A DNA stretch of 64,000 bases from Acidobacteriota bacterium (GTDB lineage: Bacteria > Acidobacteriota > Blastocatellia > Pyrinomonadales > Pyrinomonadaceae): positions 1 through 64,000 of the forward strand of contig JAHBSJ010000010.1 of assembly GCA_019639155.1 (NCBI GenBank), given 5' to 3'. The stretch's first letter is position 1. Each line of letters opens with the position of its first letter. A model generated the notes under the pieces. That model saw only the letters and a list, made by a program, of their open reading frames with translations. It searched no databases and had not been told where the DNA came from. Positions 7,541-17,091 of the stretch are shown here, one piece after another. Position numbers and translations under genes: made by a program.

Positions 7541-10500
7541 ATGATAAATTGGCTGATCGAATGGTCAATAAGGAATCGCGTGATCGTGATCGCGCTATAT
7601 CTGGCGCTTGCGGGTGCGGGGTTCTACGCGCTGTTCAATACGCCCATCGATGCCATTCCGGACGTTTCTGACAATCAGGTAATTGTCTTTACGGATTGGC
7701 CCGGCCGCTCCCCGCAGGAAGTAGAGGATCAGATCACATATCCGCTGGTCTCAAATCTGCAGGGACTGCCGGGCGTTCGGACCGTAAGGGCGAGTTCGGC
7801 GTTCAGCTTTTCGATGATCAACGTTATTTTCGAGGATAACGTTGAGCTTTACTGGGCTCGGACACGCATTCTCGAAAGGCTGAACTTGGTCGCAGCTCAG
7901 CTTCCCGCCGGTGTTACGCCTACGCTCGGGCCGGACGCCAGCGGGCTCGGCCAGGTCTTTTGGTACACGCTCGAATCGGACAAACACGACCTGCAGGAAC
8001 TCAGGACACTCCAGGACTGGTTCGTGCGCTATCAGCTCAACTCGGTCGATGGCATTTCAGAGGTAGCGACCGTCGGCGGCTACGTCCGTCAGTATCAGGT
8101 CGACATTGACCCGAACAAACTTCGTGCATACAACATCCCGCTTTCACGTGTTCTTGAAGCGGTAGAAACTGCGAACTCGAACGTCGGCGGCAATGTCGTT
8201 GAGCAGGCCGGGGAGTGGGCGGTCGTCCGCGGCGTCGGGCTGGTCAATTCTGTCGAAGACGTCGAGTCGATCGTGATCGGCTCTCAGAATGGCACACCTA
8301 TCTATGTCCGCGACCTCGGTGAGGTCAAGATCGGCAATGCCTTCCGGACAGGTTCGTTGGACAAGAACGGCAAAGAGGCCGTCGGCGGCGTGGTGATAAT
8401 GCGCTACGGCGTAAGTGCTTTGGTAGCCATCGACAACATCAAGAAAAAGATCGAGGAGATCAAGCTCGGGCTGCCCGAGGGTGTCACGATCGAGCCCTTT
8501 TACGACCGGACGGATCTGATCAACCGTACGGCAGATACGCTGAAGGCGGCACTGACCGAGGAGTTGATACTCGTCACGCTTGTCAACTTGTTCTTCCTAG
8601 CCCATTTTCGCTCCAGCTTTATCGTTACCATCCCGCTTCCGCTGGCGGCGCTCGCGTCGTTCCTCTTTATGTATCTGTTCGGCATTACGTCGAACATCAT
8701 GTCGCTCGCCGGCATCGCCATTGCTATCTCTGACCTTGTCGACGCCGGCATTGTCGTGACCGAGAACGCGTATCGCGCCATGGAGAAAGAGGGCGTCGAT
8801 TTCAGCGACCGAAAGCGCGTATGGGAGATCATTAGTGAGGCGACGAAAATGGTCGGGCGGCCGATCTTTGCCTCAATGGCGATAATTATCGTCGCCTTCG
8901 CACCGGTCTTTGCGCTGACGGGCCAGGAGGGCAAACTCTTTCACCCGCTGGCATTCACGAAAACGTTCGCGATGGCCGCCGCAGCAGTGATGGGAATAAC
9001 GCTTGTACCCGTACTCTGCGGCTACTTGCTTCGTGGAAAGCTGCGGCCGGAAGAGTGGAATCCGATAATGCGGTTCCTGCGATCGGTGTATAAGCCAGTG
9101 CTGCTTGCGGCGCTAAAACATAGGCTGACGACGATCGTCATAGCCCTCGTTCTTTTCTGCGGAGCGATGTACCTGACGACACAGATTGGCAGCGAATTCA
9201 TGCCGCCGCTGAATGAGGGCGACCTGATGTACATGCCGGTGACGGATCCCGGCATCTCGCTGGATGAGGCAACGCGCATCTTGAGCAAGCAGGACCAGAT
9301 CATTGCGGGATTTCCCGAGGTTAAATGGGCGGTCGGTAAGGCGGGACGAGCGGAGAGCTCGACGGACCCGGCACCGATAAACATGAATGAAACGGTTGTC
9401 CATCTCAAACCCGAAAGCGAATGGCGGCCGGGTATGACGCGAGAAAAATTGATCACGGAAATGGACGCCGCACTCAGAATGCCGGGCGTCACGAATATCT
9501 GGACACAACCCATCATCAACCGCATTGAGATGCTTGCGACCGGCATTCGTTCGCAGATCGGCATAAAGGTTTACGGCAACGACCTCGAGACAATTGAAAA
9601 AACCGGGCAGCAGATCGCGGCTGTGCTTCGCGACATTGAGGGCGCAGCGGACGTCTATCCCGAACAGATCGGCGGTGCACCTTATATCGACGTCGAGATC
9701 GATAGGCCGGCAGCGGCACGTTACGGGATAGAGGTCGCAACGATCCAGCAAGTTATCGAACGCGGCATCGGCGAAACGAATCTGACGACAACCATCGAAG
9801 GGCGCAACCGATTTCCGATCCGCGTCCGTTACGGCGAGGAGTTCCGGTCGACGCCCGAGTCCATCGGCCGAATACCTGTACTATCGCCCAACGGCGAGGC
9901 GATACCGCTATCGCTGCTTGCCCAGATCAGAAGCGTCGAGGGGCCGGCGATGATACAAAGCGAAAACGGCCTGCTCCGCGGGACGGTGCTTTTGAACGTG
10001 CGCGGCCGCGACATCGGGAGCTTCGTTGCAGAGGCGGACAAGATCATCAAAGAACGCGTCCAGCTTCCGACGGGCTATTACTTCAACTGGAGCGGTCAAT
10101 ATGAAAATCAGGTCCGGGCGCGTGATCGGCTGATCATTGTCATACCGATCGTAATACTGATAATCTTCGGCACGCTCTATTTGACCTACAATTCGCTGCT
10201 TGAGGCGGCCCACGTGATGCTCGCAGTGCCGTTTGCCCTGACCGGCGGTTTCTATCTTCTCTGGATGCTGCAGTACAACTTTTCGGTCGCGGTCTGGGTG
10301 GGCTTCATTGCACTCTTCGGAGCGGCAGTGCAGACGGGCGTTGTGATGGTCGTTTATCTTGAAGAGGCCGTAAAGCGAAAACGCGAGGAACTTGGCCGGC
10401 TCGACAATGCCTCGCTTATGGAAGCCGTCATTGAAGGAGCGTTATTGCGCCTTAGGCCGAAGGTGATGACGGTCGCAACAATTGTTTTCGGCCTGCTGCC

Positions 10501-10654
10501 GATCATGTGGAGCACCGGTGCCGGTGCCGAAGTGATGCGGCCGCTTGCTACGCCGGTATTCGGAGGAATGGTATCCAGCCTTCTGCACGTACTGATCGTG
10601 ACGCCGGTGATCTTTTATTGGATCCGAATTTGGGAATTAAAAAGGAGTAACTAG
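7541..10654 (+). CDS. cusA: CusA/CzcA-family heavy-metal RND efflux pump
   Basis: At 1037 residues this is full length for an HME-RND pump. It has an N-terminal TM helix, periplasmic porter repeats and twelve TM helices in two sets. Asp401 in [14 protein letters not shown] fits the proton-relay aspartate of TM4. Methionines in PAPINMNET and [15 protein letters not shown] sit at the CusA-type binding-site stretches (alignment from memory), so Cu(I)/Ag(I) is more likely than Zn/Co/Cd. The pump gene precedes its OMF and adaptor genes in the same operon. ATG at 7541 follows a GGAAGG ribosome site. Confidence 0.93.
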   Translation: MINWLIEWSIRNRVIVIALYLALAGAGFYALFNTPIDAIPDVSDNQVIVFTDWPGRSPQEVEDQITYPLVSNLQGLPGVRTVRASSAFSFSMINVIFEDNVELYWARTRILERLNLVAAQLPAGVTPTLGPDASGLGQVFWYTLESDKHDLQELRTLQDWFVRYQLNSVDGISEVATVGGYVRQYQVDIDPNKLRAYNIPLSRVLEAVETANSNVGGNVVEQAGEWAVVRGVGLVNSVEDVESIVIGSQNGTPIYVRDLGEVKIGNAFRTGSLDKNGKEAVGGVVIMRYGVSALVAIDNIKKKIEEIKLGLPEGVTIEPFYDRTDLINRTADTLKAALTEELILVTLVNLFFLAHFRSSFIVTIPLPLAALASFLFMYLFGITSNIMSLAGIAIAISDLVDAGIVVTENAYRAMEKEGVDFSDRKRVWEIISEATKMVGRPIFASMAIIIVAFAPVFALTGQEGKLFHPLAFTKTFAMAAAAVMGITLVPVLCGYLLRGKLRPEEWNPIMRFLRSVYKPVLLAALKHRLTTIVIALVLFCGAMYLTTQIGSEFMPPLNEGDLMYMPVTDPGISLDEATRILSKQDQIIAGFPEVKWAVGKAGRAESSTDPAPINMNETVVHLKPESEWRPGMTREKLITEMDAALRMPGVTNIWTQPIINRIEMLATGIRSQIGIKVYGNDLETIEKTGQQIAAVLRDIEGAADVYPEQIGGAPYIDVEIDRPAAARYGIEVATIQQVIERGIGETNLTTTIEGRNRFPIRVRYGEEFRSTPESIGRIPVLSPNGEAIPLSLLAQIRSVEGPAMIQSENGLLRGTVLLNVRGRDIGSFVAEADKIIKERVQLPTGYYFNWSGQYENQVRARDRLIIVIPIVILIIFGTLYLTYNSLLEAAHVMLAVPFALTGGFYLLWMLQYNFSVAVWVGFIALFGAAVQTGVVMVVYLEEAVKRKREELGRLDNASLMEAVIEGALLRLRPKVMTVATIVFGLLPIMWSTGAGAEVMRPLATPVFGGMVSSLLHVLIVTPVIFYWIRIWELKRSN

Positions 10655-10657
10655 AAA

Positions 10658-11011
10658 ATGAAAAATCGAAATATCATTGCAGCAGTCATTGTGATGCTCG
10701 CCGTTTTTGCGGTCAGCGCAGCCGCACAAACCAAAGGCAAACAGCGTTCACAATCGGCCCGGATCAAGATCACACAAATGGGCTATGAACCGGGCAGTAT
10801 CACGCTGAAACGCGGCATTCCCGCACAGCTTACCTTTTTGCGTCTGACCGACAACACCTGTGCCACCGAGGTCGTTTTTCCGGATTACGGCATCAATCGT
10901 CCATTGCCGCTCAATAAAGCGGTTACGGTCAGGCTTACACCAAAAAAAGCCGGTGAGTTCGCGTTTACCTGCGGCATGAATATGCACCGCGGAAAAATGA
11001 TCGTTCGTTAA
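10658..11011 (+). CDS. Periplasmic cupredoxin-domain protein
   Basis: This 117-residue protein has a signal peptide (residues 1-24, ending SAAAQ) and a single cupredoxin domain. TCATEVVFPDYGI and FTCGMNMHRGKM carry the likely Cys/His/Met copper ligands. The same domain is often found at the N-terminus of copper P-type ATPases. It starts 3 bp after the pump stop, so it is translated with it. It probably buffers copper in the periplasm and hands it to CusA or CusB. Confidence 0.87.
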   Translation: MKNRNIIAAVIVMLAVFAVSAAAQTKGKQRSQSARIKITQMGYEPGSITLKRGIPAQLTFLRLTDNTCATEVVFPDYGINRPLPLNKAVTVRLTPKKAGEFAFTCGMNMHRGKMIVR

Positions 11012-11027
11012 CTCAGGAGATGAAACA

Positions 11028-11687
11028 TTGAAAAACCTAAAGTTCAAACATAGCCTCGGCCTTGTCGTGATCCTGTTGTACGCGGTATGCGCGTTCACTG
11101 CCTTTGGCCACGAAGGGCACAACAAACCGGCGCCTGCAAACGCCAATGCTGAGCAGAATCCTGCAAATGCATCGGGCCAGCCGGTTCCGACTCCCGCGGG
11201 TGGTGCGACGATCGAGCAAGCCGACGGTCATCTGGAAGAGTTTCCTACGCTTCATCCTTTGATCGTTCACTTTCCGATCATGCTGCTCATGCTTGCTGCC
11301 GTGATCCAGATCATTGGGCTTGCGGTGTTCAAGAGAGAGTTCGGATGGCTGGTGCTGGGAATGGCCTTTGTCGGGGTCGTCGGTGCGTGGCTGGCGTCGA
11401 ATACGTTTCACCCGCATACCACAGGATTGAGTGCCGCTGCCGAGCAGATCCTTTTAGAGCATGAGCAGTTTGCAGAGGCAACATTTTGGCTTGGTTTGGC
11501 CGGCCTTGTATTAAAGGCGGGATCGATGTTCTTCCTGAAGATGAAATGGTGGGCAGAAACCCTGACGACGGTCGTACTTGTCGCAGCGGCGGTCGCGGTG
11601 GCGCTTGCGGGACATCACGGTGCAGAGCTCGTCCATAAGTTCGGCGTCGGGGCAAAGGGAGCGTATTTGGAATTGCATGACCACTAA
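11028..11687 (+). CDS. DUF2231 membrane protein with metal/heme-like histidines
   Basis: This 219-residue protein has an N-terminal hydrophobic segment, an Asn/Ala/Pro-rich linker, then the DUF2231 pattern LHPLIVHFPIMLL, LLEHEQFAEA and GHHGAELVHKFGVG over four TM helices, ending in a His-rich tail. The conserved histidines on two helices could ligate heme or copper. Translation appears to begin at TTG (11028) behind CAGGAG, because the nearby ATG at 11020 is closed at once. It is related in pattern to the 160-residue protein at 23806, inside the molybdoenzyme operon. Function is unknown. Confidence 0.78.
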   Translation: MKNLKFKHSLGLVVILLYAVCAFTAFGHEGHNKPAPANANAEQNPANASGQPVPTPAGGATIEQADGHLEEFPTLHPLIVHFPIMLLMLAAVIQIIGLAVFKREFGWLVLGMAFVGVVGAWLASNTFHPHTTGLSAAAEQILLEHEQFAEATFWLGLAGLVLKAGSMFFLKMKWWAETLTTVVLVAAAVAVALAGHHGAELVHKFGVGAKGAYLELHDH

Positions 11688-11699
11688 GTTGTGCACGGA

Positions 11700-13046
11700 A
11701 TGATGCGGACGAAACTCACAGTTTTTTGCCTATTGATCACGGCGGCACTTGGCGTCGCGATGGAGGTTCGTTCGCAGATCGCGGTTCCGCCGCCGGTCTC
11801 GTCCATTCAGAAGTATCTTGATCCGCAAGCCGGCATGACCGCGGACGAAGCAGTGCGGACGGCCCTGGAACGTAATCAGGAGCTGGCCGCGATGCGAAAG
11901 GAGGTCGAGGCCGGTGAACAGCTTCTGAGGCAGGCAGGCCTGCGTGCGAACCCCAGCATTGAGTTCGGCGGCGAGCGGCAGATCCGCGGAATGGACGACA
12001 GATACATGGTGCAGGGCGGCATTCCACTCGAGATCGGCGGCCGCATTGCCGCTCGTAAGCGGATAGCTGAAAGCGAACTCGAGATCCGACGTCTGGCTGC
12101 GGCAGAACGCGAACGGCTGCTTGCGGGCGAGGTTCGAACAAAATTCGGCGAAGCACTCGCCGCGATCCTCAAACTCAAATTTACTGAGGAAATACTGGAA
12201 ACAGCCAAGAGAAATTTCGACCTCGTTGCCGCACAGGTCGAAGAGGGCCGCCGCGCTCCGCTGGAACGGAACATTGAGGTGGTCGAGCTGAACCGAATAA
12301 GAGCGATGCGGGAGGATGCAGAGGCATCGGCGGAGTTGGCAATGCTCGAACTGCGGAATCTGCTCGGACTTGAGCCCGAAACGAGCATGCGGCTTCGCGG
12401 TACGCTTGATGTGGTCGCCGACGGCCTTCCGCTGCAATCAGATGCCGTTTCCTCAGCACTGACTCGTCGAACGGATCTTGCGGGAGCGGTCGCGGTACGG
12501 CGTCTTGCGGCCGCACGCGGCTATCAGGCACGGGCCGAGGGACGTATCGATGCCGATCTGATGCTGGGGTATCAGCGAATGAGATCCGGCTTTCCGTTTC
12601 AAGCTTACGATCAGAATGGAATGCTGATGCCAATTGAGAACCGAATGAACTTCTTCACATTCGGCATCAAACTTACGCTGCCGGTATTTGACCGCAAACA
12701 GGGAATGCTCGCCGCAGCGAAACTCGAGGAAGAGGCGGCAGAGAAGCGGCGTGAGTTCGGCGAACTTGTCGTCCGGCGTGAGGTCGCAGCGGCCTATGTG
12801 AAACTCAATAGGACCGTCAGGGCGGAGCAGATCTTTCGAGTCGGCGTTCGCGACCAAGCGGCCCAAAATCTCGAGGTCGTAAGGCAAATGTACGAACTCG
12901 GCTCGCGAGATCTGCTCGACTATATGGGTGAACTGCGGCGCTACATCGAGATCGAAAATGACTACATCGACGTTCAGCGAGAGGCTTACCTCGCTCGCAT
13001 CGAGGTTCTCCGGGTCATAAATTCTGAGGAGTTGACAGGCAAATGA
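11700..13046 (+). CDS. TolC-family outer-membrane factor (CusC/CzcC-like)
   Basis: This is about 448 residues, with a signal peptide (residues 1 to about 26) followed by two OEP repeats rich in Ala/Glu/Arg coiled-coil helices (ERNQELAAMRKEVEAGEQLL, then VRRLAAARGYQARAEG). This is the outer-membrane channel of the tripartite copper/silver pump. I prefer ATG 11700 or 11703 over GTG 11691. Its stop overlaps the adaptor start by 4 bp (ATGA), implying coupled translation. Confidence 0.9.
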   Translation: MMRTKLTVFCLLITAALGVAMEVRSQIAVPPPVSSIQKYLDPQAGMTADEAVRTALERNQELAAMRKEVEAGEQLLRQAGLRANPSIEFGGERQIRGMDDRYMVQGGIPLEIGGRIAARKRIAESELEIRRLAAAERERLLAGEVRTKFGEALAAILKLKFTEEILETAKRNFDLVAAQVEEGRRAPLERNIEVVELNRIRAMREDAEASAELAMLELRNLLGLEPETSMRLRGTLDVVADGLPLQSDAVSSALTRRTDLAGAVAVRRLAAARGYQARAEGRIDADLMLGYQRMRSGFPFQAYDQNGMLMPIENRMNFFTFGIKLTLPVFDRKQGMLAAAKLEEEAAEKRREFGELVVRREVAAAYVKLNRTVRAEQIFRVGVRDQAAQNLEVVRQMYELGSRDLLDYMGELRRYIEIENDYIDVQREAYLARIEVLRVINSEELTGK

Positions 13047-14563
13047 ACGAAAATGACAACCTGAACAACGAAGAGCAAGATTCAGCCGCGGGAACTGCTT
13101 CTCGCAATACAAAGGCGATCACGGCAATTGGGGTCGCCGCGGTTGCGATGCTCATAACGGGTTTCGCGATCTGGTACTTTGTGCTTGCACCCGACGGCTC
13201 GGCCGGTAAACCGGTGCCGGCACCGCGGTCAGTGCCTGACGAACAGAGCGGCAGCCAGCCTATAAGCGGGCAAACATTGACCATCGGAGCCGAACAGCGA
13301 GAGAACGCAGGCTTGGTGATCGAGACTGTCGGAGAACAACTCGCCGCCGAACTTGGCCTGACCGCTGCTACGGGTGTTGTCGAGCCGGACGCCTATCGCA
13401 ATACGCCTGTGCTTGCACTGATTGGCGGCGTGGTGCGAAGGGTCACGCCGGAGCTCGGCGATCGTGTTGCCAGAGGACAGACGGTCGCGGTCGTTTTCAG
13501 TAATGAATTTGCCGAAGCGCAATCGCGTTTTATTACCCTACGCACCGAGGCCGAGAATGCTCGTAAGAATTTTGAGCGAACTCAGAGTTTAGTTGCGATA
13601 AACCAGCCGGGACGGGCCGAGTCTGACGCGGCCGTACGTCAAATGAGAGCCGCCGAGGCCGCACTCGCCGAAATGCAGGCTCGTTTTCAGCGAACCACTC
13701 GCTTGCTTGCCATCGGCGGGGCAAGCCGTGAGGAGCTTGAACAGGACACCACTAAACTGCGCACCGCCGAGGCAGACGTTGCGGAGGCCCGAAGCCGCTA
13801 CGAACGTGCAAACAGGCTGCTCGAGGTCAAACCGGAGGTGCGGTCGCAGAACGAAGAGGCCCTCAACAAACTCCGAGCCGCTGAAGGCGATCTGGCCGCC
13901 GCCAAGCAGCGTTTACTGTTGTATGGAATGAATGAGGCCCGCATAAACGCGCTTCGCTCGTCGTCTCAGATCCGCTCGGAAATGGAGGTGCGTGCTCCTG
14001 TTTCCGGCACCGTTACCGGCCGGACGGCCAATATCGGTGAGGTTGTAGAGGCCGGGAAAGAATTGATTCGTGTAACGGATCTTTCAACTGTTTGGGTCAT
14101 CGCCCAGGCCTTTGAGCGTGATCTGCCCAAGCTTCGCGTCGGAAGCGGGGCCAGCGTCACGACCGCCGCATATCCGGAACGGATCTTTCGAGGCCAGGTC
14201 ACTTATATCGATCCCGCTATCGACCCCGCGACCAGAACTGCAAAGGTGCGAATTGAGATAGGTAACGGCGATCGCTCGCTCAAACTCGGGATGTTCGTCA
14301 ATGTCGCATTCGGGTCGCTTCAGCAGAGCGAACGAACGGTGCCGGTGGTACCGGCCGCCGCCGTGCAGACCGTCAATGGAAAGCAGGCGGTATTTTTGGC
14401 GACATCTGATCCGAATGTATTCGAACTTCGCCAGGTTTCGCTCGGGCCCGAGTCAGGCGGCCGCTATCCGGTATTGGAAGGCGTAAATGTTGGCGAACGT
14501 ATTGTAACGACCGGCAGCTTTCTGCTTCGCGCAGAATGGGTGAAGCTGGGCCGCTCGAATTGA
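13043..14563 (+). CDS. RND periplasmic adaptor (CusB/CzcB-like)
   Basis: This 506-residue protein has a charged N-terminus, one TM anchor (about 29-50), an early beta/lipoyl half (GGVVRRVTPELGDRVARGQ), a long alpha-helical hairpin (about 160-310, repeated AEAALAEMQARF-type heptads) and the second lipoyl half with MEVRAPVSGTVTGRTANIGE. The C-terminal beta-barrel and membrane-proximal domains follow. It links CusA to the TolC-like channel. The hairpin is long, as in CzcB. It is the last gene of the efflux operon. Confidence 0.9.
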   Translation: MNENDNLNNEEQDSAAGTASRNTKAITAIGVAAVAMLITGFAIWYFVLAPDGSAGKPVPAPRSVPDEQSGSQPISGQTLTIGAEQRENAGLVIETVGEQLAAELGLTAATGVVEPDAYRNTPVLALIGGVVRRVTPELGDRVARGQTVAVVFSNEFAEAQSRFITLRTEAENARKNFERTQSLVAINQPGRAESDAAVRQMRAAEAALAEMQARFQRTTRLLAIGGASREELEQDTTKLRTAEADVAEARSRYERANRLLEVKPEVRSQNEEALNKLRAAEGDLAAAKQRLLLYGMNEARINALRSSSQIRSEMEVRAPVSGTVTGRTANIGEVVEAGKELIRVTDLSTVWVIAQAFERDLPKLRVGSGASVTTAAYPERIFRGQVTYIDPAIDPATRTAKVRIEIGNGDRSLKLGMFVNVAFGSLQQSERTVPVVPAAAVQTVNGKQAVFLATSDPNVFELRQVSLGPESGGRYPVLEGVNVGERIVTTGSFLLRAEWVKLGRSN

Positions 14564-14605
14564 CGCAGCGTTCAAGCTGATCCGGACGCCACTCTTCCAT
14601 ACGAG

Positions 14606-14623
14606 GGGCATAGCCTAATGCCC
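14606..14623 (+). terminator. Weak hairpin after the efflux operon
   Basis: GGGCAT (14606-14611), six-base loop AGCCTA and ATGCCC (14618-14623) make a perfect 6-bp stem 43 bases after the adaptor stop. There is no T-run, so termination would be inefficient or factor-assisted. It separates the efflux operon from the respiratory operon. Confidence 0.35.
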
Positions 14624-14624
14624 G

Positions 14625-14640
14625 TATGATCCAGATCATA
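14625..14640. promoter_or_regulatory. Crp/Fnr-type box upstream of the respiratory operon
   Basis: TATGAT, CCAG, ATCATA is a perfect two-fold site with the TGAT-N4-ATCA core of Crp/Fnr-family operators. Its centre is 45 bp before the first ATG of the operon; a TAGACT hexamer at 14662-14667 would serve as -10 for class II activation (site at about -41). That would put the transcript start only a few bases before 14678, so either the leader is very short or the true start lies a little downstream. Three matching sites occur around 34-35.2 kb. Confidence 0.7.
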
Positions 14641-14677
14641 ATTTCACGGCTTTAACCTGAATAGACTTGGCTCAGCT

Positions 14678-16612
14678 ATGTCCAAAGGGCTGAGCCATGT
14701 TCCTCCCATCAAGGTCCGCGTTCCCGACGCCGACTATCATCGCGATCTGATCTCATGCCAGGTCGCGTGCCCGGTTCACACGGACGCACGCGGCTACATA
14801 CGCGCCATCGCTGACGGCCGATTTGAAGTAGCATACCTGATCGCCCGCGGGCCGAATCCTTTTGCATCGATCTGCGGCCGCATTTGCGGTGCCCCTTGCG
14901 AGACGGCATGCCGCCGCGGCAAGGTCCCAAAGGTTGACGACGACGGTAATTTCGTCGGCATCGACCGTCCGGTCGCCATACGGGCACTCAAGCGTTTTGC
15001 CTGCGAACAGGCCGGACCGGAAGCTCGCACCGTCAGCGAGGTAATAGATTCTGTAACGCACTTCGTCCCTCCAATTGCCGCCAGAGCCGACGAGATGGCC
15101 GCACTGCTCCGCTCGGCTCTGGACGGCAAATTTGAAATGGCTGAGGGCCAAAAAATAGCGATCATCGGGTCCGGCCCCGCCGGGCTTTCGGCGGCACACG
15201 ATCTCGCTTTGATGGGCTTTCACCCCACGGTTTTCGAACTTGAGAGCGTTACCGCCGGCATGCTGGCGGTCGGCGTGCCGGCATACCGGCTCCCGCGGGA
15301 GCTCATCGAAAAAGAGGTCGAGGTGATCAAGGCTCTCGGCGTCGAGATACGTTCGGGAACACGCGTCGGGACTGATGTTTCCTTTTCCGATCTGCGACGC
15401 GATTTTGACGCGGTGATCATCGCCGTCGGTGCGAAATCCTCACGCAGCCTCGGCCTTCCGGGCGAGAACGGCCCCGGCGTTTACGGCGGCGTCGATCTGC
15501 TGCGTGCCGTCTCAGTCGGTGAAAAAGTTCCCGTCGGACGCGACGTGGTCGTAATCGGCGGCGGCAACGTCGCGTATGACGTCGCCCGAACCGTCGTTCG
15601 GCAGATCGCTTTCGACACGGCGCGAACTGCTGCAAGAATGGCTGACACTTCGCGTGTTTTTCTGTATTCGCTGGAAAGCGTAGAGGAAATGCCCGCGGAT
15701 ACGATCGAGATCGTCGAAGGCGACGAGGAAGGCATCCAGCGTGAGAACGGCTGGGGGCCGGTCGAGATAGTTCGCGGCGATGACGGCCGCGTGACGGGCG
15801 TGAAGTTCCGCCGATGTCTTCGCGTGTATGACGAAGACCGAAAGTTCGCTCCGGTTTATGACGATGACGACACGCAGATAGTTCCGTGCGACACGGTTCT
15901 GCTCGCCGTCGGACAGGCGCCGAATCTCGATTTTCTTGAGGACGGCGGCAACGATATTGAGCTGATGCGAGGCGGCTGGGTGACCGTTGACCGCGGCACT
16001 CTGCAGACGACCGCACCCGATGTTTTCGTAGCCGGCGACCTCGCTCACGGTACAAAGCTGCTCATAGACGCAGTTGCTTCCGGCAAACATGCCGCACGTT
16101 CCATCTACCAATTCCTGACAGGCCGTCGGCTCGAAGAGGAAAAGATGACGTCGCACATCGTGCTCGACCGCTATCGCCGCGAACGTGGCTACGAGAGCAT
16201 TCGCCGTGTCGAGGTGCCGACCATCGAGCCCGAGGAAAGGCTCGAACATCCCGAAAATGTGGTCGAACTCGGCTACACGAAAGAGCAGGCGATGCGCGAG
16301 GCTTCGAGGTGTTTGGACTGCGGCGTAACGCCTGTTTTTGACGGCACGCGGTGTGTGCTCTGCGGCGGCTGCGTGGATGTGTGTCCGACGCAGTGTCTGA
16401 AGCTCGTTTCGCTCGCAAGCCTCGATCCGACAGACGAACTTTCCGGCGTTATCGACGGACAACTCGGCGACGACATCGACCTCGACGAGAACTCCGCGAT
16501 CCTGAAGGACGAGGACCGCTGCATTCGCTGCTCGCTGTGTGCCATCCGCTGCCCTGTTGACGCGATCACGATGGAGAGGGTCGCATTTTCTGACACTTGG
16601 AGGACTTTATGA
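14678..16612 (+). CDS. GltD-like NAD(P)H/FAD oxidoreductase with C-terminal ferredoxin domain
   Basis: This 644-residue soluble protein has three parts. An N-terminal Fe-S helical domain (about 20-110) has [10 protein letters not shown] and [17 protein letters not shown] GltD-type flavoprotein core follows, with an FAD loop [19 protein letters not shown] near 165 and an NAD(P) loop [16 protein letters not shown] near 290. A C-terminal ferredoxin domain has two CxxCxxCxxxCP motifs ([24 protein letters not shown]). No signal peptide is present, so it acts in the cytoplasm. As the first gene of the Rieske/cytochrome b operon it may pass electrons between NAD(P)H or ferredoxin and the cytochrome b complex. 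The next gene overlaps it by ATGA. Confidence 0.85.
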   Translation: MSKGLSHVPPIKVRVPDADYHRDLISCQVACPVHTDARGYIRAIADGRFEVAYLIARGPNPFASICGRICGAPCETACRRGKVPKVDDDGNFVGIDRPVAIRALKRFACEQAGPEARTVSEVIDSVTHFVPPIAARADEMAALLRSALDGKFEMAEGQKIAIIGSGPAGLSAAHDLALMGFHPTVFELESVTAGMLAVGVPAYRLPRELIEKEVEVIKALGVEIRSGTRVGTDVSFSDLRRDFDAVIIAVGAKSSRSLGLPGENGPGVYGGVDLLRAVSVGEKVPVGRDVVVIGGGNVAYDVARTVVRQIAFDTARTAARMADTSRVFLYSLESVEEMPADTIEIVEGDEEGIQRENGWGPVEIVRGDDGRVTGVKFRRCLRVYDEDRKFAPVYDDDDTQIVPCDTVLLAVGQAPNLDFLEDGGNDIELMRGGWVTVDRGTLQTTAPDVFVAGDLAHGTKLLIDAVASGKHAARSIYQFLTGRRLEEEKMTSHIVLDRYRRERGYESIRRVEVPTIEPEERLEHPENVVELGYTKEQAMREASRCLDCGVTPVFDGTRCVLCGGCVDVCPTQCLKLVSLASLDPTDELSGVIDGQLGDDIDLDENSAILKDEDRCIRCSLCAIRCPVDAITMERVAFSDTWRTL

Positions 16613-17088
16613 CGACAACACCGGGTGAAAAGCAGTCGCGATTTGATCCGGAACCGATGCCGCGAAGGGATTTTCTCGGCCTCGCAGCTTTGGGGACGAT
16701 GATCGCGGCGTTCGTTGTTTCGCTTTTCGGCATGCTCAAGCTGCCGAAGGCGGCCGTTTCAGCATCACCTTCGAAAAAGTACAAGGTGTTGCTGCCGGAC
16801 GCATTGCCCGAAGGCGAAGCGTTCATACCGCCGGGCCGCAATGTCGCGATCTATCGTGACGGCGAAGGCGTTTACGCTCTCTCGACCGTCTGCACGCATC
16901 TCGGCTGCATCGTCAAAGCGAACGCGAAAGGATTTGAATGCCCGTGCCACGGCTCCGGCTTTGCAAAGGACGGCGTCGTTACAAAAGGCCCGGCACCGAC
17001 GGCATTGCCGTGGCTCAAGGTAACGGGCGGTGCAGGCGTATATACCATCGACGAGGACAGCCATGTAAAGGCCGGAACAAAGGTGTAG
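16609..17088 (+). CDS. Rieske iron-sulfur protein (QcrA/PetC type)
   Basis: This 159-residue protein has a twin-arginine start ([12 protein letters not shown]), a single TM anchor (about 22-42) and a Rieske domain. Ligand boxes are CTHLGC (Cys95, His97) and CPCHGS (Cys111, His114), with Cys100/Cys113 for the disulfide. ATG 16609 sits behind GGAGG and overlaps the previous stop; the in-frame TTG at 16597 is less likely. It should take electrons from quinol at the periplasmic side and pass them to the multiheme cytochrome c encoded two genes on. Confidence 0.93.
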   Translation: MTTTPGEKQSRFDPEPMPRRDFLGLAALGTMIAAFVVSLFGMLKLPKAAVSASPSKKYKVLLPDALPEGEAFIPPGRNVAIYRDGEGVYALSTVCTHLGCIVKANAKGFECPCHGSGFAKDGVVTKGPAPTALPWLKVTGGAGVYTIDEDSHVKAGTKV

Positions 17089-17091
17089 ATC

